This document shows positions 43,553 through 52,218 of a stretch of DNA of 64,000 bases, one piece after another. The notes under the pieces are model-generated. The model ran no database searches and was not told where the DNA came from. It was given only the letters and a program-made list of their open reading frames with translations. Origin of the DNA: Psychrobacillus sp042885655 (lineage in GTDB: Bacteria; Bacillota; Bacilli; Bacillales_A; Planococcaceae); assembly GCF_042885655.1 (NCBI RefSeq), contig NZ_JBHVRO010000001.1:124001-188000 (forward strand), given 5' to 3'. A program made the translations under genes and the position numbers. Within the stretch, counting starts at the first letter, position 1, and the number at the start of each line of letters is the position of its first letter.

Positions 43553-44553
43553 ATACTGCAGGAACTATTCAATTTAAGGAAAGTCCAAGTATTGCTAGCA
43601 CAGCTGTTATTGTTGGCCCAATGGAAAAAGATAGCCCATTTGCCGACTCGTTTGATGAGGTTTTACCATTAGAGAATGAAAAAGATGAGACATTTGAACA
43701 AGGAAACAGTAGGTTTATTGAAAAAGCTTGTTCTTTAGCAGTTCGCAAAGGTAATGAGCAAATGGAAAACATTGATGTATTTATCGGAGGAGATTTGATA
43801 AATCAACTTTCTCCTACTAATTTTGCAGCACGTCAATTGGCTATTCCTTTTTTAGGAGTATTTTCTGCTTGTGCAAGTTCAATGGAATCGGTTATTCTTG
43901 GAAGCCTTTTAATAGAATCAGGCAATGCATCATCTATTTTAGCTGGAGCCTCTAGTCATCATCCAGCAGTAGAAAGACAGTTTAGATATCCACTTGAATA
44001 TGGATCTCAAAAACCAGGAACTGCTCAATGGACAGTAACTGCTGCAGGTTTTGCCTTATTGCAAAAAGAAGCAAAAAACTCGCCTATTATAACACATGCA
44101 ACAATTGGAAGGGTAGTGGATGGCGGCCAAACAAATCCATTACATATGGGTGCTGCCATGGCACCTGCTGCAAGAGATACTATCGAAAGACATTTAATGA
44201 ATACTAACAGTAGGATGGCAGATTATGATGTTATTATGACAGGTGATTTAGGAAAAATTGGGTTGTCAATTTTAAAAGAAATGTTTCAAGATGAAAATAG
44301 TGGAGTAATTTTACAAGATGCTGGAGCACAATTCTATGGAGAAAATACTTTTTTTAATTCTGGGGCAAGTGGTGCAGGATGTTCCGCCGCAGTTTTTTTT
44401 AGTCATATGTATAAGCAATTAAAAAATGGTGTATATAACCGCGTATTACTCGTAGCAACTGGTGCACTATTATCACCATTGACTTTTCAACAAGGAGAAA
44501 CAATTCCTTGTATTGCTCATGCCATTGAATGCCGTATGGAAAAGAGAGGATAA
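43546..44553 (+). CDS. spoVAD: Stage V sporulation protein AD
   Basis: 335-aa peripheral protein with a thiolase fold that binds dipicolinic acid. The segments FSACASSMESVILGS and AGASSHHPAVERQFRYP are conserved. It works with SpoVAC and SpoVAE in DPA transport. The start lies inside the end of spoVAC, showing coupling. Confidence 0.96.
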   Translation: MVNTAGTIQFKESPSIASTAVIVGPMEKDSPFADSFDEVLPLENEKDETFEQGNSRFIEKACSLAVRKGNEQMENIDVFIGGDLINQLSPTNFAARQLAIPFLGVFSACASSMESVILGSLLIESGNASSILAGASSHHPAVERQFRYPLEYGSQKPGTAQWTVTAAGFALLQKEAKNSPIITHATIGRVVDGGQTNPLHMGAAMAPAARDTIERHLMNTNSRMADYDVIMTGDLGKIGLSILKEMFQDENSGVILQDAGAQFYGENTFFNSGASGAGCSAAVFFSHMYKQLKNGVYNRVLLVATGALLSPLTFQQGETIPCIAHAIECRMEKRG

Positions 44554-44554
44554 T

Positions 44555-44920
44555 ATGATTTCTTCATTGATTATTTCATTTATTGTCGGAGGTCTCATCT
44601 GTGTTGTAGGGCAGATATTAATGGATGCATTTAAGCTCACTCCAGCACATACACTATGTATATTAGTTGTTAGTGGTTCAGTTTTAGCAGGGGTAGGATT
44701 ATATGAGCGTTTAATCGATTTTGCAGGAGCAGGTGCAACGATTCCAATTACATCGTTTGGAAATTCATTAACGCAAGGAGCATTAGTAGAAGCGGAAAAA
44801 CATGGTCTAATAGGTGTCTTAACAGGAATGTTCGAAGTTACAAGCTCGGGAATTAGCGCAGCTATATTGTTTGGAGTAATTGGTGCATTTATATTTCAGA
44901 AACGTAATACTACTTACTAG
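44555..44920 (+). CDS. spoVAE: Stage V sporulation protein AE (SpoVAEb)
   Basis: 121-aa membrane protein with about four segments (SFIVGGLICVVGQ, DFAGAGATIPITSFGNSL, GIFMVT-like end region). AGAGAGG precedes the ATG at 44555, one base after the spoVAD stop; an earlier in-frame ATG at 44513 lies within spoVAD. It is the last of the three core spoVA genes; spoVAA, AB, AEa and AF are not present here. Confidence 0.95.
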   Translation: MISSLIISFIVGGLICVVGQILMDAFKLTPAHTLCILVVSGSVLAGVGLYERLIDFAGAGATIPITSFGNSLTQGALVEAEKHGLIGVLTGMFEVTSSGISAAILFGVIGAFIFQKRNTTY

Positions 44921-44943
44921 TTGATACGCCCTTTTTTCTAACT

Positions 44944-44966
44944 CGACTTTGCATACAATAAGTCGA
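44944..44966 (+). promoter_or_regulatory. Candidate sporulation -10 box and inverted repeat before yjcZ
   Basis: CATACAATA (44952-44960) fits the CATANNNTA -10 of mother-cell sigma-E and sigma-K. It sits in the loop of CGACTT/AAGTCG. No clear -35 was found. Confidence 0.4.
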
Positions 44967-44986
44967 AGAGGAGAGGAGGAAAGAGT

Positions 44987-45124
44987 ATGTATGGCTACTG
45001 TGGTGGAGGATATCCTGGCTATGGACCTGGTTATGGCTATGGTCACGGCCGAAGCTCAACTTTTGTTCTAATCGTAGTACTATTTATATTATTAATCATT
45101 GTCGGTAGAAGCTTTCTCCCTTAA
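44987..45124 (+). CDS. yjcZ: YjcZ-family small sporulation protein
   Basis: 45 aa: a Gly/Tyr-rich N-terminus (MYGYCGGGYPGYGPGYGYGH), a short linker, then one hydrophobic helix TFVLIVVLFILLIIVG. This is the YjcZ/YtzL type, short membrane proteins made during sporulation. AGGAGGA lies 6 nt before the ATG. It is followed 34 nt later by spoVIF, the same neighbour as in B. subtilis. Confidence 0.93.
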   Translation: MYGYCGGGYPGYGPGYGYGHGRSSTFVLIVVLFILLIIVGRSFLP

Positions 45125-45158
45125 TCCAAGATAAACAAAAATGTGAGGGGGAAAATAA

Positions 45159-45404
45159 ATGCAAAATTCATTTTTTAAAGCAATCGAAAATAAAACAGGT
45201 GTTTCAATGGAAGAACTTTTTACACTTGCCAATACTATCTCATCTGCTGATTTTTCGAATGAAGATCAAGTTCGTAAAATTGTACGTAAAGTTGGCATGG
45301 TAGCAAAGAAACCAGTTTCCAAAGAGTTAGAAGATGAGCTTACAAAATCCATATTACAAAAAGGAAACTCGTTAAGTCTAACTGACATTGAAAAATTATT
45401 GTAG
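45159..45404 (+). CDS. spoVIF: Stage VI sporulation protein F
   Basis: 81-aa soluble protein. The N-terminal NSFFKAIENKTGVSMEELFTL and the KKPVSKELEDEL segment match SpoVIF (YjcC), a mother-cell protein needed for late coat assembly and spore resistance in B. subtilis. TGAGGGGG precedes the ATG. It is in line with yjcZ and probably co-transcribed. Confidence 0.92.
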   Translation: MQNSFFKAIENKTGVSMEELFTLANTISSADFSNEDQVRKIVRKVGMVAKKPVSKELEDELTKSILQKGNSLSLTDIEKLL

Positions 45405-45477
45405 TCTAAATATTTTTTTGGGTTTCACTAGAGGAGGCAAAGGGTATTAAGTATTTAAGAAATGGGAGGTGGAGAAA

Positions 45478-45783
45478 ATGGGATATATCATTCCAGTTCA
45501 ACCAATTCAGTCTCAAATTTACGCGAATCGTTTGTTAATGGATGATTATAATTTTGCTTTTATTAATAATATTGATGGTATAAGAATGAAATCAATATTT
45601 GAGGAACGTCTTGTTGATCAAGAACGGAAACTTAAAAATAATAAAGAAAAGCAACTATTACATGCTGATGAACCATCTATCCTACCACTGTTTAAAAACT
45701 TTATACAGCCAAATCCAGTAAATTTATCACCTGAAATTGCAAAAATTAATGGTAAAGGAAACACAATAAACTTCTATATTTAG
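45478..45783 (+). CDS. Hypothetical protein in the spore gene cluster
   Basis: 101 aa, soluble and basic to neutral. It begins MGYIIPVQPIQSQIYANRL; the middle is a charged helix and the end is PEIAKINGKGNTINFYI. I do not recognise the family. GGGAGGTGG lies before the ATG at 45478, and a terminator follows the stop. Its place after spoVIF suggests expression in the mother cell; that is inference. Confidence 0.7.
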   Translation: MGYIIPVQPIQSQIYANRLLMDDYNFAFINNIDGIRMKSIFEERLVDQERKLKNNKEKQLLHADEPSILPLFKNFIQPNPVNLSPEIAKINGKGNTINFYI

Positions 45784-45788
45784 TTAAA

Positions 45789-45828
45789 TAAAAAATGTCG
45801 ATATTTTCATCGACATTTTTTTTTATTC
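45789..45828 (+). terminator. Terminator after the yjcZ-spoVIF group
   Basis: 12-bp stem (about 45790-45802 with 45809-45820) and a long T-run. Confidence 0.9.
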
Positions 45829-45933
45829 TTTTAAAGTATTACATTCGAAACAAAAGATATATTAGGGCTTTTACTTGAAAATATACAGATATTTCTCGAT
45901 TATTAAATAATAGAACATCAAAATAAATAAAGG

Positions 45934-45961
45934 TCCAACAACCCTAATAAGGAATTGTTGA
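45934..45961 (-). terminator. Possible terminator of the lysine-rich gene
   Basis: TCCAACAACCC pairs with GGAATTGTTGAA around TAATAA. The minus-strand tail is T-rich. Confidence 0.5.
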
Positions 45962-46003
45962 ACTAAAAATGTTTAAATTATACAATTGTTTGTTGCAAAA
46001 ACA

Positions 46004-46420
46004 TTAGTTATTTTTATTCTTTTTTTCACTATTTGCTTTTTCATGCTTAGTGTTTTTTTTGTTACCATTGCCTTTTTTATGGCCATCCTCTTTTTTTGTG
46101 GAATCATCCTCAACGTCTCTTTTAGGTTCAGAGTTTTTTTTATCAGGACTTTCCTCTTCTTTTTTATGACTATCCTTTTTTGAGTTTTTCTCTTTATCAA
46201 CTTCTATTTTACGATCATCTTCTATTTTTTCATTATCAACAGAGTCCCTTTTGTGAGGGGATTCTTTTTTGTCGCCAGTGCCTTTCTTGATTTCAGATTC
46301 TTTTTCAGTTAAGTCAGAAAGATTTTTGTCTTTTTTAGAGTGATGACCCTTTTTTGCTTTTTGAGTACCTTCCGACAAAAGCGGATCATTTTCTTTCTTT
46401 TTATTTTCTTCTTCAGTCAA
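46004..46420 (-). CDS. Lysine- and acid-rich low-complexity protein
   Basis: 138 aa composed almost wholly of K, E, D, N, S and H with no hydrophobic core, so probably disordered. The start would be TTG at 46420 with only a weak site (GAAAGTAGTG). I believe the minus strand is the coding one, since the plus-strand frame reads as phenylalanine-rich nonsense. Its composition resembles the charged tail of the CotB-like protein encoded divergently 230 bases away, so a coat protein is plausible. No family is recognised. Confidence 0.55.
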   Translation of the reverse strand: MTEEENKKKENDPLLSEGTQKAKKGHHSKKDKNLSDLTEKESEIKKGTGDKKESPHKRDSVDNEKIEDDRKIEVDKEKNSKKDSHKKEEESPDKKNSEPKRDVEDDSTKKEDGHKKGNGNKKNTKHEKANSEKKNKNN

Positions 46421-46651
46421 AACTTTTCACTACTTTCTATAATGTAATGTCATTATTACAGACTATGTAAAATAGTGATATTCTGTTCAATTTATAAGTA
46501 GGTTTTTGGAAAAATTTTATTTACTTTTGAAAACATTTCAGCAAAATGTAAAAGAGCTTAAACAATTATAATAATATGGGCGTTTAACCAATGCTTTGCC
46601 AACTCAAGTTACATATAAATATTAAGATACTAAAAAAGGGGGTTAGAAAAA

Positions 46652-47272
46652 GTGAATAAGAAGATGTTACTTTCTCTAGTAGATAAAGTTATTAAGGTAG
46701 ATAGAGGTGGACCGGAATCTCGTGTTGGTATGCTATTATCAACAGCAGATGATCACTTTACATTGCTAACAGAGGATGATGGAATTGTTTATTATAATAC
46801 TCAGCATGTGAAGAGCGTAACGTATAATTCGAAAAATCAAGTAGATTTTAACCTTGAAATTCCAAGAGACTTTAATTTCATTAAAGCTAATGATTTTAAA
46901 GGGATTTTGGATAAATTAACACTACATTGGGTAAAAATTAATCGTGGTGGACCAGAAACATTAGAGGGCGTTATGGACTATGTTTCGGATGATTTTGTAA
47001 TAATTGTAGCAAATGAAGAAATTATTAGGGTTTCGATGTTCCATATTCGTAATATAAGCTATGGTGTAAAAATTGAAAAAACAAAAGACACTAAAAACAA
47101 AAAATCCAATGAAAAAGATAATAAAGATGGAAAAGATAACAAAGACGGAAAAGATAACAAAGATGGAAAAGATAACAAAGACGGAAAAGATAACAAAGAA
47201 GGAAAAGATAACAAAGAAGGAAAAGAAAATAAAGAAGGAAAAGAGAAGAAAGAAGTAAAAGAAGATAAGTAA
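46652..47272 (+). CDS. cotB: CotB-like spore coat protein with KDNKDG tail
   Basis: 206 aa from GTG 46652, behind AAAGGGGG. It has two CotB-type repeats: VIKVDRGGPESRVGM...HVKSVTY (about 9-55) and WVKINRGGPETLEGV...HIRNISY (about 92-137). The RGGPE motif is the hallmark of CotB. The tail (about 145-206) is eight imperfect hexads: four KDNKDG, two KDNKEG, then KENKEG and KEKKEV. B. subtilis CotB ends instead in Ser/Lys/Arg repeats that CotH phosphorylates; here almost no serine is present. First gene of a three-gene group. Confidence 0.82.
   Translation: MNKKMLLSLVDKVIKVDRGGPESRVGMLLSTADDHFTLLTEDDGIVYYNTQHVKSVTYNSKNQVDFNLEIPRDFNFIKANDFKGILDKLTLHWVKINRGGPETLEGVMDYVSDDFVIIVANEEIIRVSMFHIRNISYGVKIEKTKDTKNKKSNEKDNKDGKDNKDGKDNKDGKDNKDGKDNKEGKDNKEGKENKEGKEKKEVKEDK
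47115..47258 (+). repeat. 18-bp coding tandem repeat in the cotB-like tail
   Basis: Eight imperfect copies of AAAGATAACAAAGAYGGA encode the charged hexads. Copy number is likely to vary between strains. Confidence 0.85.
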
Positions 47273-47320
47273 AATAATAAATAAGAAGAGAAAAAAAGAT
47301 ACTAAATAGCTAGGTGGGGC

Positions 47321-47351
47321 ATTCGTCGCTTTTAAGATATGAGCGACGAAT
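47321..47351 (+). repeat. Hairpin between the cotB-like gene and its neighbour
   Basis: Perfect 10-bp inverted repeat (ATTCGTCGCT with AGCGACGAAT), 11-nt loop, no T-run. It lies just before the AAGGAGG of the next gene, so it may affect mRNA stability or translation. Confidence 0.6.
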
Positions 47352-47375
47352 ATTCTAGGAAGGAGGATCCAAATA

Positions 47376-48995
47376 TTGCTAGAGGAAAACTTTTGGGAAG
47401 TATTATGCGCTCATAAGAAAATGAAAATAGGTATTTATTTGAGTGACAATCAATTTGTAGAAGGAATATTGTTGGATGTTAAACAAGACCATCTAGTTGT
47501 TGATGTGAATCGGAATATAATATATTTGGCAATAAATAATATCCAAGCTCTTTCTAAAAATGCTAAAGAATTTAGTGCTTCTCCAAATCTTTGTTCTTAC
47601 CTCGACAGAAATGACTTAACAGATGTATTAATAGCTCTAAGATACAATTGGGTCACCATTAATAGTCTAAGTAATGATGCACTAAATGGCGTTCTAACTA
47701 CGATATTGCAAGATCACATAATTCTAATTAATAGTAAGGATTTACTTTTTATTTCTAAATCATATATTGCAAATATTTATAGCAATTTATCGATAGATGA
47801 TATTCATTTTTTAAATAACAAAGAGCAACTTAATATCCAACAGATATATAAAGCAAACATAAATAAAACATTGGAAATAAAAGAGCATTGCTTGGAAAGT
47901 AGTCAGGAAAAAGCTCTTCAGAACTACGTCTTCCCTATGAACGATGAGTTAGCAGTACAGCTTGACCCTATACTGGAGGAAGGAAAACTAGTTCATCAAA
48001 AAGAAAGACAAGTTGGCATTAGTCATATTGAAACCTTAATAAATGTTAATACTGAAGTTATTAAAGAACCTCTAGAATCTAATTTGGACTCCAATTTTAA
48101 TACTGTCCCCAATTTAACTCACAATAATGAAGAGCCAGTCGATCATGAAGCTTTCTTTCAGCTAGAAGAAACAGAAGATCTAAAGAAAGATGTGCAAACT
48201 GCCATTTATAATAATGAAATGAACGTGGAAGAACTCAACTCAAATTCCACAGCAATAATTGAAACTAATCTATCACAATTGGATACTTCTGATTTCATAA
48301 AGAGTGATGAAGAAGTTATTCAAAAAATTAATTCACATGAAATTTTAAAAAATAATAGTGCTACGAAACAAGAGCAATTAATACAAGAAAATACTCGGTT
48401 AAACCACAGAGGCAAAAAAATACTACTCACTGCATGGAGTGCTTTAAATAGTGATCAATCTACAATTCCAATTCCCAAAAGAACCACTCCAAAAAGTGAA
48501 AATCCAGTTCAACAAGAAAACTCAACTAATATTGAAGACAATTTAGAAAATGAATTAACTAATAAAAGTATCTCAAGCGATAAGCAGAAAAATGTCGATG
48601 AAGTTTCGTCAGTGAATGGGAAAACACCTCTTGCTGAAAAAATTTTATTTTCTAGACCTGTAAAACTATTAAGTGCAAAAGAAGAAAGAGAGATGTTAGA
48701 GAAGCAGTATTTTGCATTAATGAAATATGCTGCAAATAAAGCACAAAAATTAATTAGGTTACAGCAACAATCTGTTCGAACTAATTCTATTAATTATCAG
48801 AGGTTTAATAAAAGCAAAAATAATATAGAATATAGCGATTTGCCTATAACGCTAGAAAAAAATAAAATTCACCAATCGACAATATTAAATAAAGAAGCTG
48901 ACATGATGGAAAAACAGTATTATTCTTTAATGATGCATGCGGCAAAGATGTATTATCAAGTAAGAGAACATCAACTAGAAATTAAGGAGATGTGA
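47376..48995 (+). CDS. Large CotB-repeat protein with duplicated C-terminal motif
   Basis: 539 aa from TTG 47376; AAGGAGG lies 9 nt before it. The N-terminus (about 15-135) has two domains spaced and patterned like the CotB repeats (GIYLSDNQFVEGILLDVKQDH; WVTINSLSNDALNGVLTTIL) but without RGGPE. A long Asn/Glu-rich, probably disordered linker follows (about 140-430). Near the end a motif occurs twice: EKQYFALMKYAANKA (about 440) and EKQYYSLMMHAAKMY (about 510). No known family is recognised. I infer a coat or coat-assembly protein from the repeats and neighbours. Confidence 0.75.
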   Translation: MLEENFWEVLCAHKKMKIGIYLSDNQFVEGILLDVKQDHLVVDVNRNIIYLAINNIQALSKNAKEFSASPNLCSYLDRNDLTDVLIALRYNWVTINSLSNDALNGVLTTILQDHIILINSKDLLFISKSYIANIYSNLSIDDIHFLNNKEQLNIQQIYKANINKTLEIKEHCLESSQEKALQNYVFPMNDELAVQLDPILEEGKLVHQKERQVGISHIETLINVNTEVIKEPLESNLDSNFNTVPNLTHNNEEPVDHEAFFQLEETEDLKKDVQTAIYNNEMNVEELNSNSTAIIETNLSQLDTSDFIKSDEEVIQKINSHEILKNNSATKQEQLIQENTRLNHRGKKILLTAWSALNSDQSTIPIPKRTTPKSENPVQQENSTNIEDNLENELTNKSISSDKQKNVDEVSSVNGKTPLAEKILFSRPVKLLSAKEEREMLEKQYFALMKYAANKAQKLIRLQQQSVRTNSINYQRFNKSKNNIEYSDLPITLEKNKIHQSTILNKEADMMEKQYYSLMMHAAKMYYQVREHQLEIKEM

Positions 48996-48997
48996 CC

Positions 48998-49675
48998 TTG
49001 AATAAAATTATACAAAGCCTTATTAAGGAAGTAGTTGAAGTAGAAATTTCAGGAAAGAAACTAATTAATGGAACTATTATTGATTTAGGAAGTGACATAT
49101 TTGTACTTTTTAATGGTGCAAATTATATGTACATCCCTTTAAATCATGTTCAAAGTTTAAGAGTACGAAGTAAAACTGAATACGATATTCTTGACCCTAT
49201 AGAGCTCCCAGGTATTATTGGAGATGAAAACAAAGAAGATTTATCTTTAATAGAAGTTCTTGCTCAAGCTAAAGAGAATAATGTTGAAATTTTTGTAACA
49301 AATGATAAAACACTTCATGGTTATATAATGCAGATCAAGGATAACTATTTTGAATTTTTTTCTCCTATATATAAGACGATGTATATTTCTATAAAGCATC
49401 TAAAGTGGCTAATTCCTTATTCTCAAAATGAAAAACCATATGGTTTAGATTACAAAAAGCTCCCATTACAGATAAGTAATGAACTATTGGCTAGCACATT
49501 TGAAGCCCAAGTTGAAAACTTAAAAGATACAATTGTCGTGTTAAATATAGGAGGTAGTAAGAGTCACATAGGAAAAATAAATAATGTGCATGAGCAAATT
49601 ATTGAGATTCAAGGAGCAAGATCACATTCGATATATCTAAACTTAGATCATATTAAAACTCTGCACAAAGTATAA
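48998..49675 (+). CDS. Third CotB-repeat protein
   Basis: 225 aa made of three consecutive CotB-like beta-rich repeats: ISGKKLINGTIIDLGSDIFV...HVQSL, VTNDKTLHGYIMQIKDNYFE...HLKWL and NIGGSKSHIGKINNVHEQII...HIKTL. There is no tail. TTG 48998 is preferred (AAGGAG 9 nt upstream); GTG 48992 has only 3 nt. It nearly abuts the previous gene, so the two are an operon. The repeat ends, H-[IV]-K-x-[IL], match those of the cotB-like gene. Confidence 0.75.
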   Translation: MNKIIQSLIKEVVEVEISGKKLINGTIIDLGSDIFVLFNGANYMYIPLNHVQSLRVRSKTEYDILDPIELPGIIGDENKEDLSLIEVLAQAKENNVEIFVTNDKTLHGYIMQIKDNYFEFFSPIYKTMYISIKHLKWLIPYSQNEKPYGLDYKKLPLQISNELLASTFEAQVENLKDTIVVLNIGGSKSHIGKINNVHEQIIEIQGARSHSIYLNLDHIKTLHKV

Positions 49676-49711
49676 ACTTAGGATAATAATTAGCTCTTAA
49701 AATTTAATAAT

Positions 49712-49800
49712 AGAAGCATGGAATCTTTCATGCTTCTTGAAAAAAATACCAAGAATCAAATACATAAAATCGCCTTTCAATTATGGAAGGCGATTTATTT
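49712..49800 (+). terminator. Two hairpins ending the coat operon
   Basis: First, AGAAGCATG (49712-49720) with CATGCTTCT (49729-49737). Second, AAATCGCCTT (49767-49776) with AAGGCGATTT (49787-49796), followed by ATTT. The second is the better terminator. Confidence 0.65.
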
Positions 49801-49912
49801 AATATATAAAATATTTTCATTTCTATGGACATACACCTCGATTCTTGTAATACGAAGTGAATATACATACAAAGAAACGGACAAACATAAAACGAGAGGA
49901 AATGGTATATGT

Positions 49913-51271
49913 ATGAGTTTTCAAATTGGAGTCGCCAGTTTGGTGTTCCTAACAACTATGTTGGTTATATTTTGGAGGCCAAGAGGAATTAATGAGGCAT
50001 GGCCAGCATCAATTGGTGCAGTGATTATCTTACTAGCTGGAATTGTATCACTAAATGATGTTGTAGACATCACTGGTAAAATCGGTGGGGCCTCGATCAC
50101 TATTATGTCAACTGTTGTTATGGCTGTTATATTAGAGAGTTTTGGTTTTTTCAACTGGGCAGCTGCAAAAATAGTAAGATTGTCAAAGGGATCAGGTCAC
50201 CGACTTTATTGGTATATCCAGTTGTTATGCTTTTTAATGACATTATTATTTAATAACGATGGAAGTATATTAATAACAACCCCTATATTAATAATGCTGT
50301 TAAAAAACATGAGGATAAAACCTCAACAACAAATACCGTATTTGTTAAGTGGCGCACTAATTGCAACTGCTTCAAGTGCACCTATTGGTGTTAGTAATAT
50401 AGTTAACTTAATCGCCTTAAATATTGTCGAAATGTCACTTTGGATGCATACTGCAATGATGTTTGTTCCTGCTACACTTGGATTAATGTTCATGTCTTAC
50501 TTGATGTATATCGTTGTAAAGAAAAAACTACCAAAAACATTACCAGTTTCAGTTATAGATATAGAAGAATCTTTTTTCATGAAAAATTTTCATCCATTAA
50601 AAACGAAAATCTCAGTTGAAACAAAACGAAAGCGAACTAAATTTATGTTAAAGATATTGCTATTCGTCTTTATCATCCGAAGTCTACTTTTTGTAGCATC
50701 TTATGTGAACATTCCAATTGAAATTGTTGCAGTACTTGGTTCTGTAATCTTGCTGTGTTGGAGATGGTACCATCTACGAACTAACCCTGTAGACATTTTA
50801 AAGAAGACTCCTTGGCACATTCTAATTTTTGCTTTCTCAATGTATGTGATTATTTATGGTTTACACAATGTAGGACTTACAGCATTGTTAGTGCAATTGT
50901 GTGAACCAATTGTAAACCAAGGGTTACTTCACGCTAGTTTTATCATGGGAGGATTAGTATCGCTACTTTCTAACTTATTTAATAACCATCCAGCATTAAT
51001 GATAGGAACGATTACTTTAACAAAAATGGGGTTAGATCCAATAACATTAAAAACTATCTATCTAGCAAATATTATTGGAAGCGACATGGGGTCATTGCTA
51101 TTACCTATTGGTACACTTGCTTCCCTTATTTGGATGCATATAATTAGAAAAAATAAGATAAAAATTACATGGAAAGATTATTTAAGTGTTACATTGATCG
51201 TCATACCAATCACAACAATTGTAACGCTGACATTTTTATATTTTTGGGTACAATTGGTTTTTGCAAATTAA
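49913..51271 (+). CDS. ArsB/NhaD-superfamily membrane transporter
   Basis: 452 aa with 11-12 predicted membrane segments. The pattern (PASIGAVIILLAG near the start, LLFNNDGSILITTPILIMLL, ATASSAPIGVSNIVNLIAL, GGLVSLLSNLFNNHPALMIG, GSDMGSLLLPIGTLASLIW) is that of the ArsB arsenite antiporter group, close to B. subtilis YwrK-type proteins. No arsR or arsC lies nearby, so another anion is possible. ATG 49913 is the start; GAGAGG lies about 13 nt upstream. Confidence 0.82.
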   Translation: MSFQIGVASLVFLTTMLVIFWRPRGINEAWPASIGAVIILLAGIVSLNDVVDITGKIGGASITIMSTVVMAVILESFGFFNWAAAKIVRLSKGSGHRLYWYIQLLCFLMTLLFNNDGSILITTPILIMLLKNMRIKPQQQIPYLLSGALIATASSAPIGVSNIVNLIALNIVEMSLWMHTAMMFVPATLGLMFMSYLMYIVVKKKLPKTLPVSVIDIEESFFMKNFHPLKTKISVETKRKRTKFMLKILLFVFIIRSLLFVASYVNIPIEIVAVLGSVILLCWRWYHLRTNPVDILKKTPWHILIFAFSMYVIIYGLHNVGLTALLVQLCEPIVNQGLLHASFIMGGLVSLLSNLFNNHPALMIGTITLTKMGLDPITLKTIYLANIIGSDMGSLLLPIGTLASLIWMHIIRKNKIKITWKDYLSVTLIVIPITTIVTLTFLYFWVQLVFAN

Positions 51272-51739
51272 ATCTCCAAATTTAACGTTTTTAAACATAA
51301 GATATAGTAAGTATGTCAGGGAATCTTTCAAATAGGTTGATTTCCTGCATATCTATATTTTACATAGTAAATGTTTTCAAAACTCTTATTTGTACAGTTT
51401 ATAAACAAATAAAAGAATCCATTATTAAAAAAACCTTATTCCCTAGTAAGAATCCAGTAAAAAGTCAGGGAGTTTAAGATATTGCTAATAAGATTCCATA
51501 TGCTATCAATGATTAACTTTCGAGATGCTTTTTAGGAGGGGCTCATACAATTCTGCAACTTTTAATTTAGGATAAAGAAAAAAATAAAGAACTAGAATCA
51601 ACGTATCTGAAGTTGAGTACATATATCCAGTTCTACATAAAAACATCTATGCCATTTTTTCAAAGTCTTTCTCTCTATATATATGTTGTTCTAAGAAGAA
51701 GTGTTACAATTTTATCTTTTATTCCAGCGGCTATAAATA
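51272..51739. other. Gene-free stretch between the ArsB-like gene and yjcF
   Basis: About 470 AT-rich bases. A good-looking ribosome site (TTAGGAGGGG, about 51532) is not followed by a frame of any length. No known RNA or repeat was recognised. Confidence 0.5.
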
Positions 51740-51780
51740 AAACAAGTGAGATGATTAAAATTAAATCATCTCACTTGTTT
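51740..51780 (-). terminator. Terminator of yjcH-yjcG-yjcF
   Basis: 17-bp stem (51740-51756 with 51764-51780), 7-nt loop, T-rich tail on the minus strand. Confidence 0.85.
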
Positions 51781-51783
51781 CAT

Positions 51784-52215
51784 CTAATTCAATCGCTTCT
51801 CCATTGCTCTATGTGGAATACCAGCTTCTAAAAACTCGGGTGATGTAATCGAATAGCTTCTTTTCTCATAAAATGGAATAGCATAACTTTGAGAATTCAA
51901 TTTGAGCTTTTGGTAGCCGTTTTGTTGAGCGTAATCTTCCATACATTGCATAATTAAGTTGCCTAATTTTTTTCCTCGATATTCGGGAAGAATACATACA
52001 CGTTCTATTTTTCCTACAAGGGGTTCTGCGGTTCGAATTCTTCCTGCTCCAAATGGTATTTCTTCATCGTAAGCAACAAAATGAATAGCTTCCGGGTCAT
52101 ATTCATCCAGTTCTAAATGTAGAGGAACATCTTGTTCCTCTACAAAAACTTTTCTTCTAATTGATACAGCATCCTGATATTCTTTATCTGTTTCAACGAT
52201 TTTTGCATTAACCAA
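51784..52215 (-). CDS. yjcF: GNAT acetyltransferase YjcF
   Basis: 143 aa GNAT fold; the acetyl-CoA loop is RVCILPEYRGKKLGNLIMQ with the R/Q-x-x-G-x-G/A variant RGKKLG. The QDVPLHLELDEYD segment is typical of the YjcF/ElaA-like branch. The acceptor is unknown. Last gene of a yjcH-yjcG-yjcF set with the B. subtilis order, 3 nt after yjcG. Confidence 0.9.
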   Translation of the reverse strand: MVNAKIVETDKEYQDAVSIRRKVFVEEQDVPLHLELDEYDPEAIHFVAYDEEIPFGAGRIRTAEPLVGKIERVCILPEYRGKKLGNLIMQCMEDYAQQNGYQKLKLNSQSYAIPFYEKRSYSITSPEFLEAGIPHRAMEKRLN

Positions 52216-52218
52216 TTA

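Noticed and set aside
45986..46183. Plus-strand phenylalanine-rich frame opposite the lysine-rich gene
   Set aside because: It is the mirror of AAA/AAG/GAA codons on the minus strand and has no ribosome site.
51613..51831. 72-codon plus-strand frame before yjcF
   Set aside because: It crosses the yjcF terminator and end, with no start signal.
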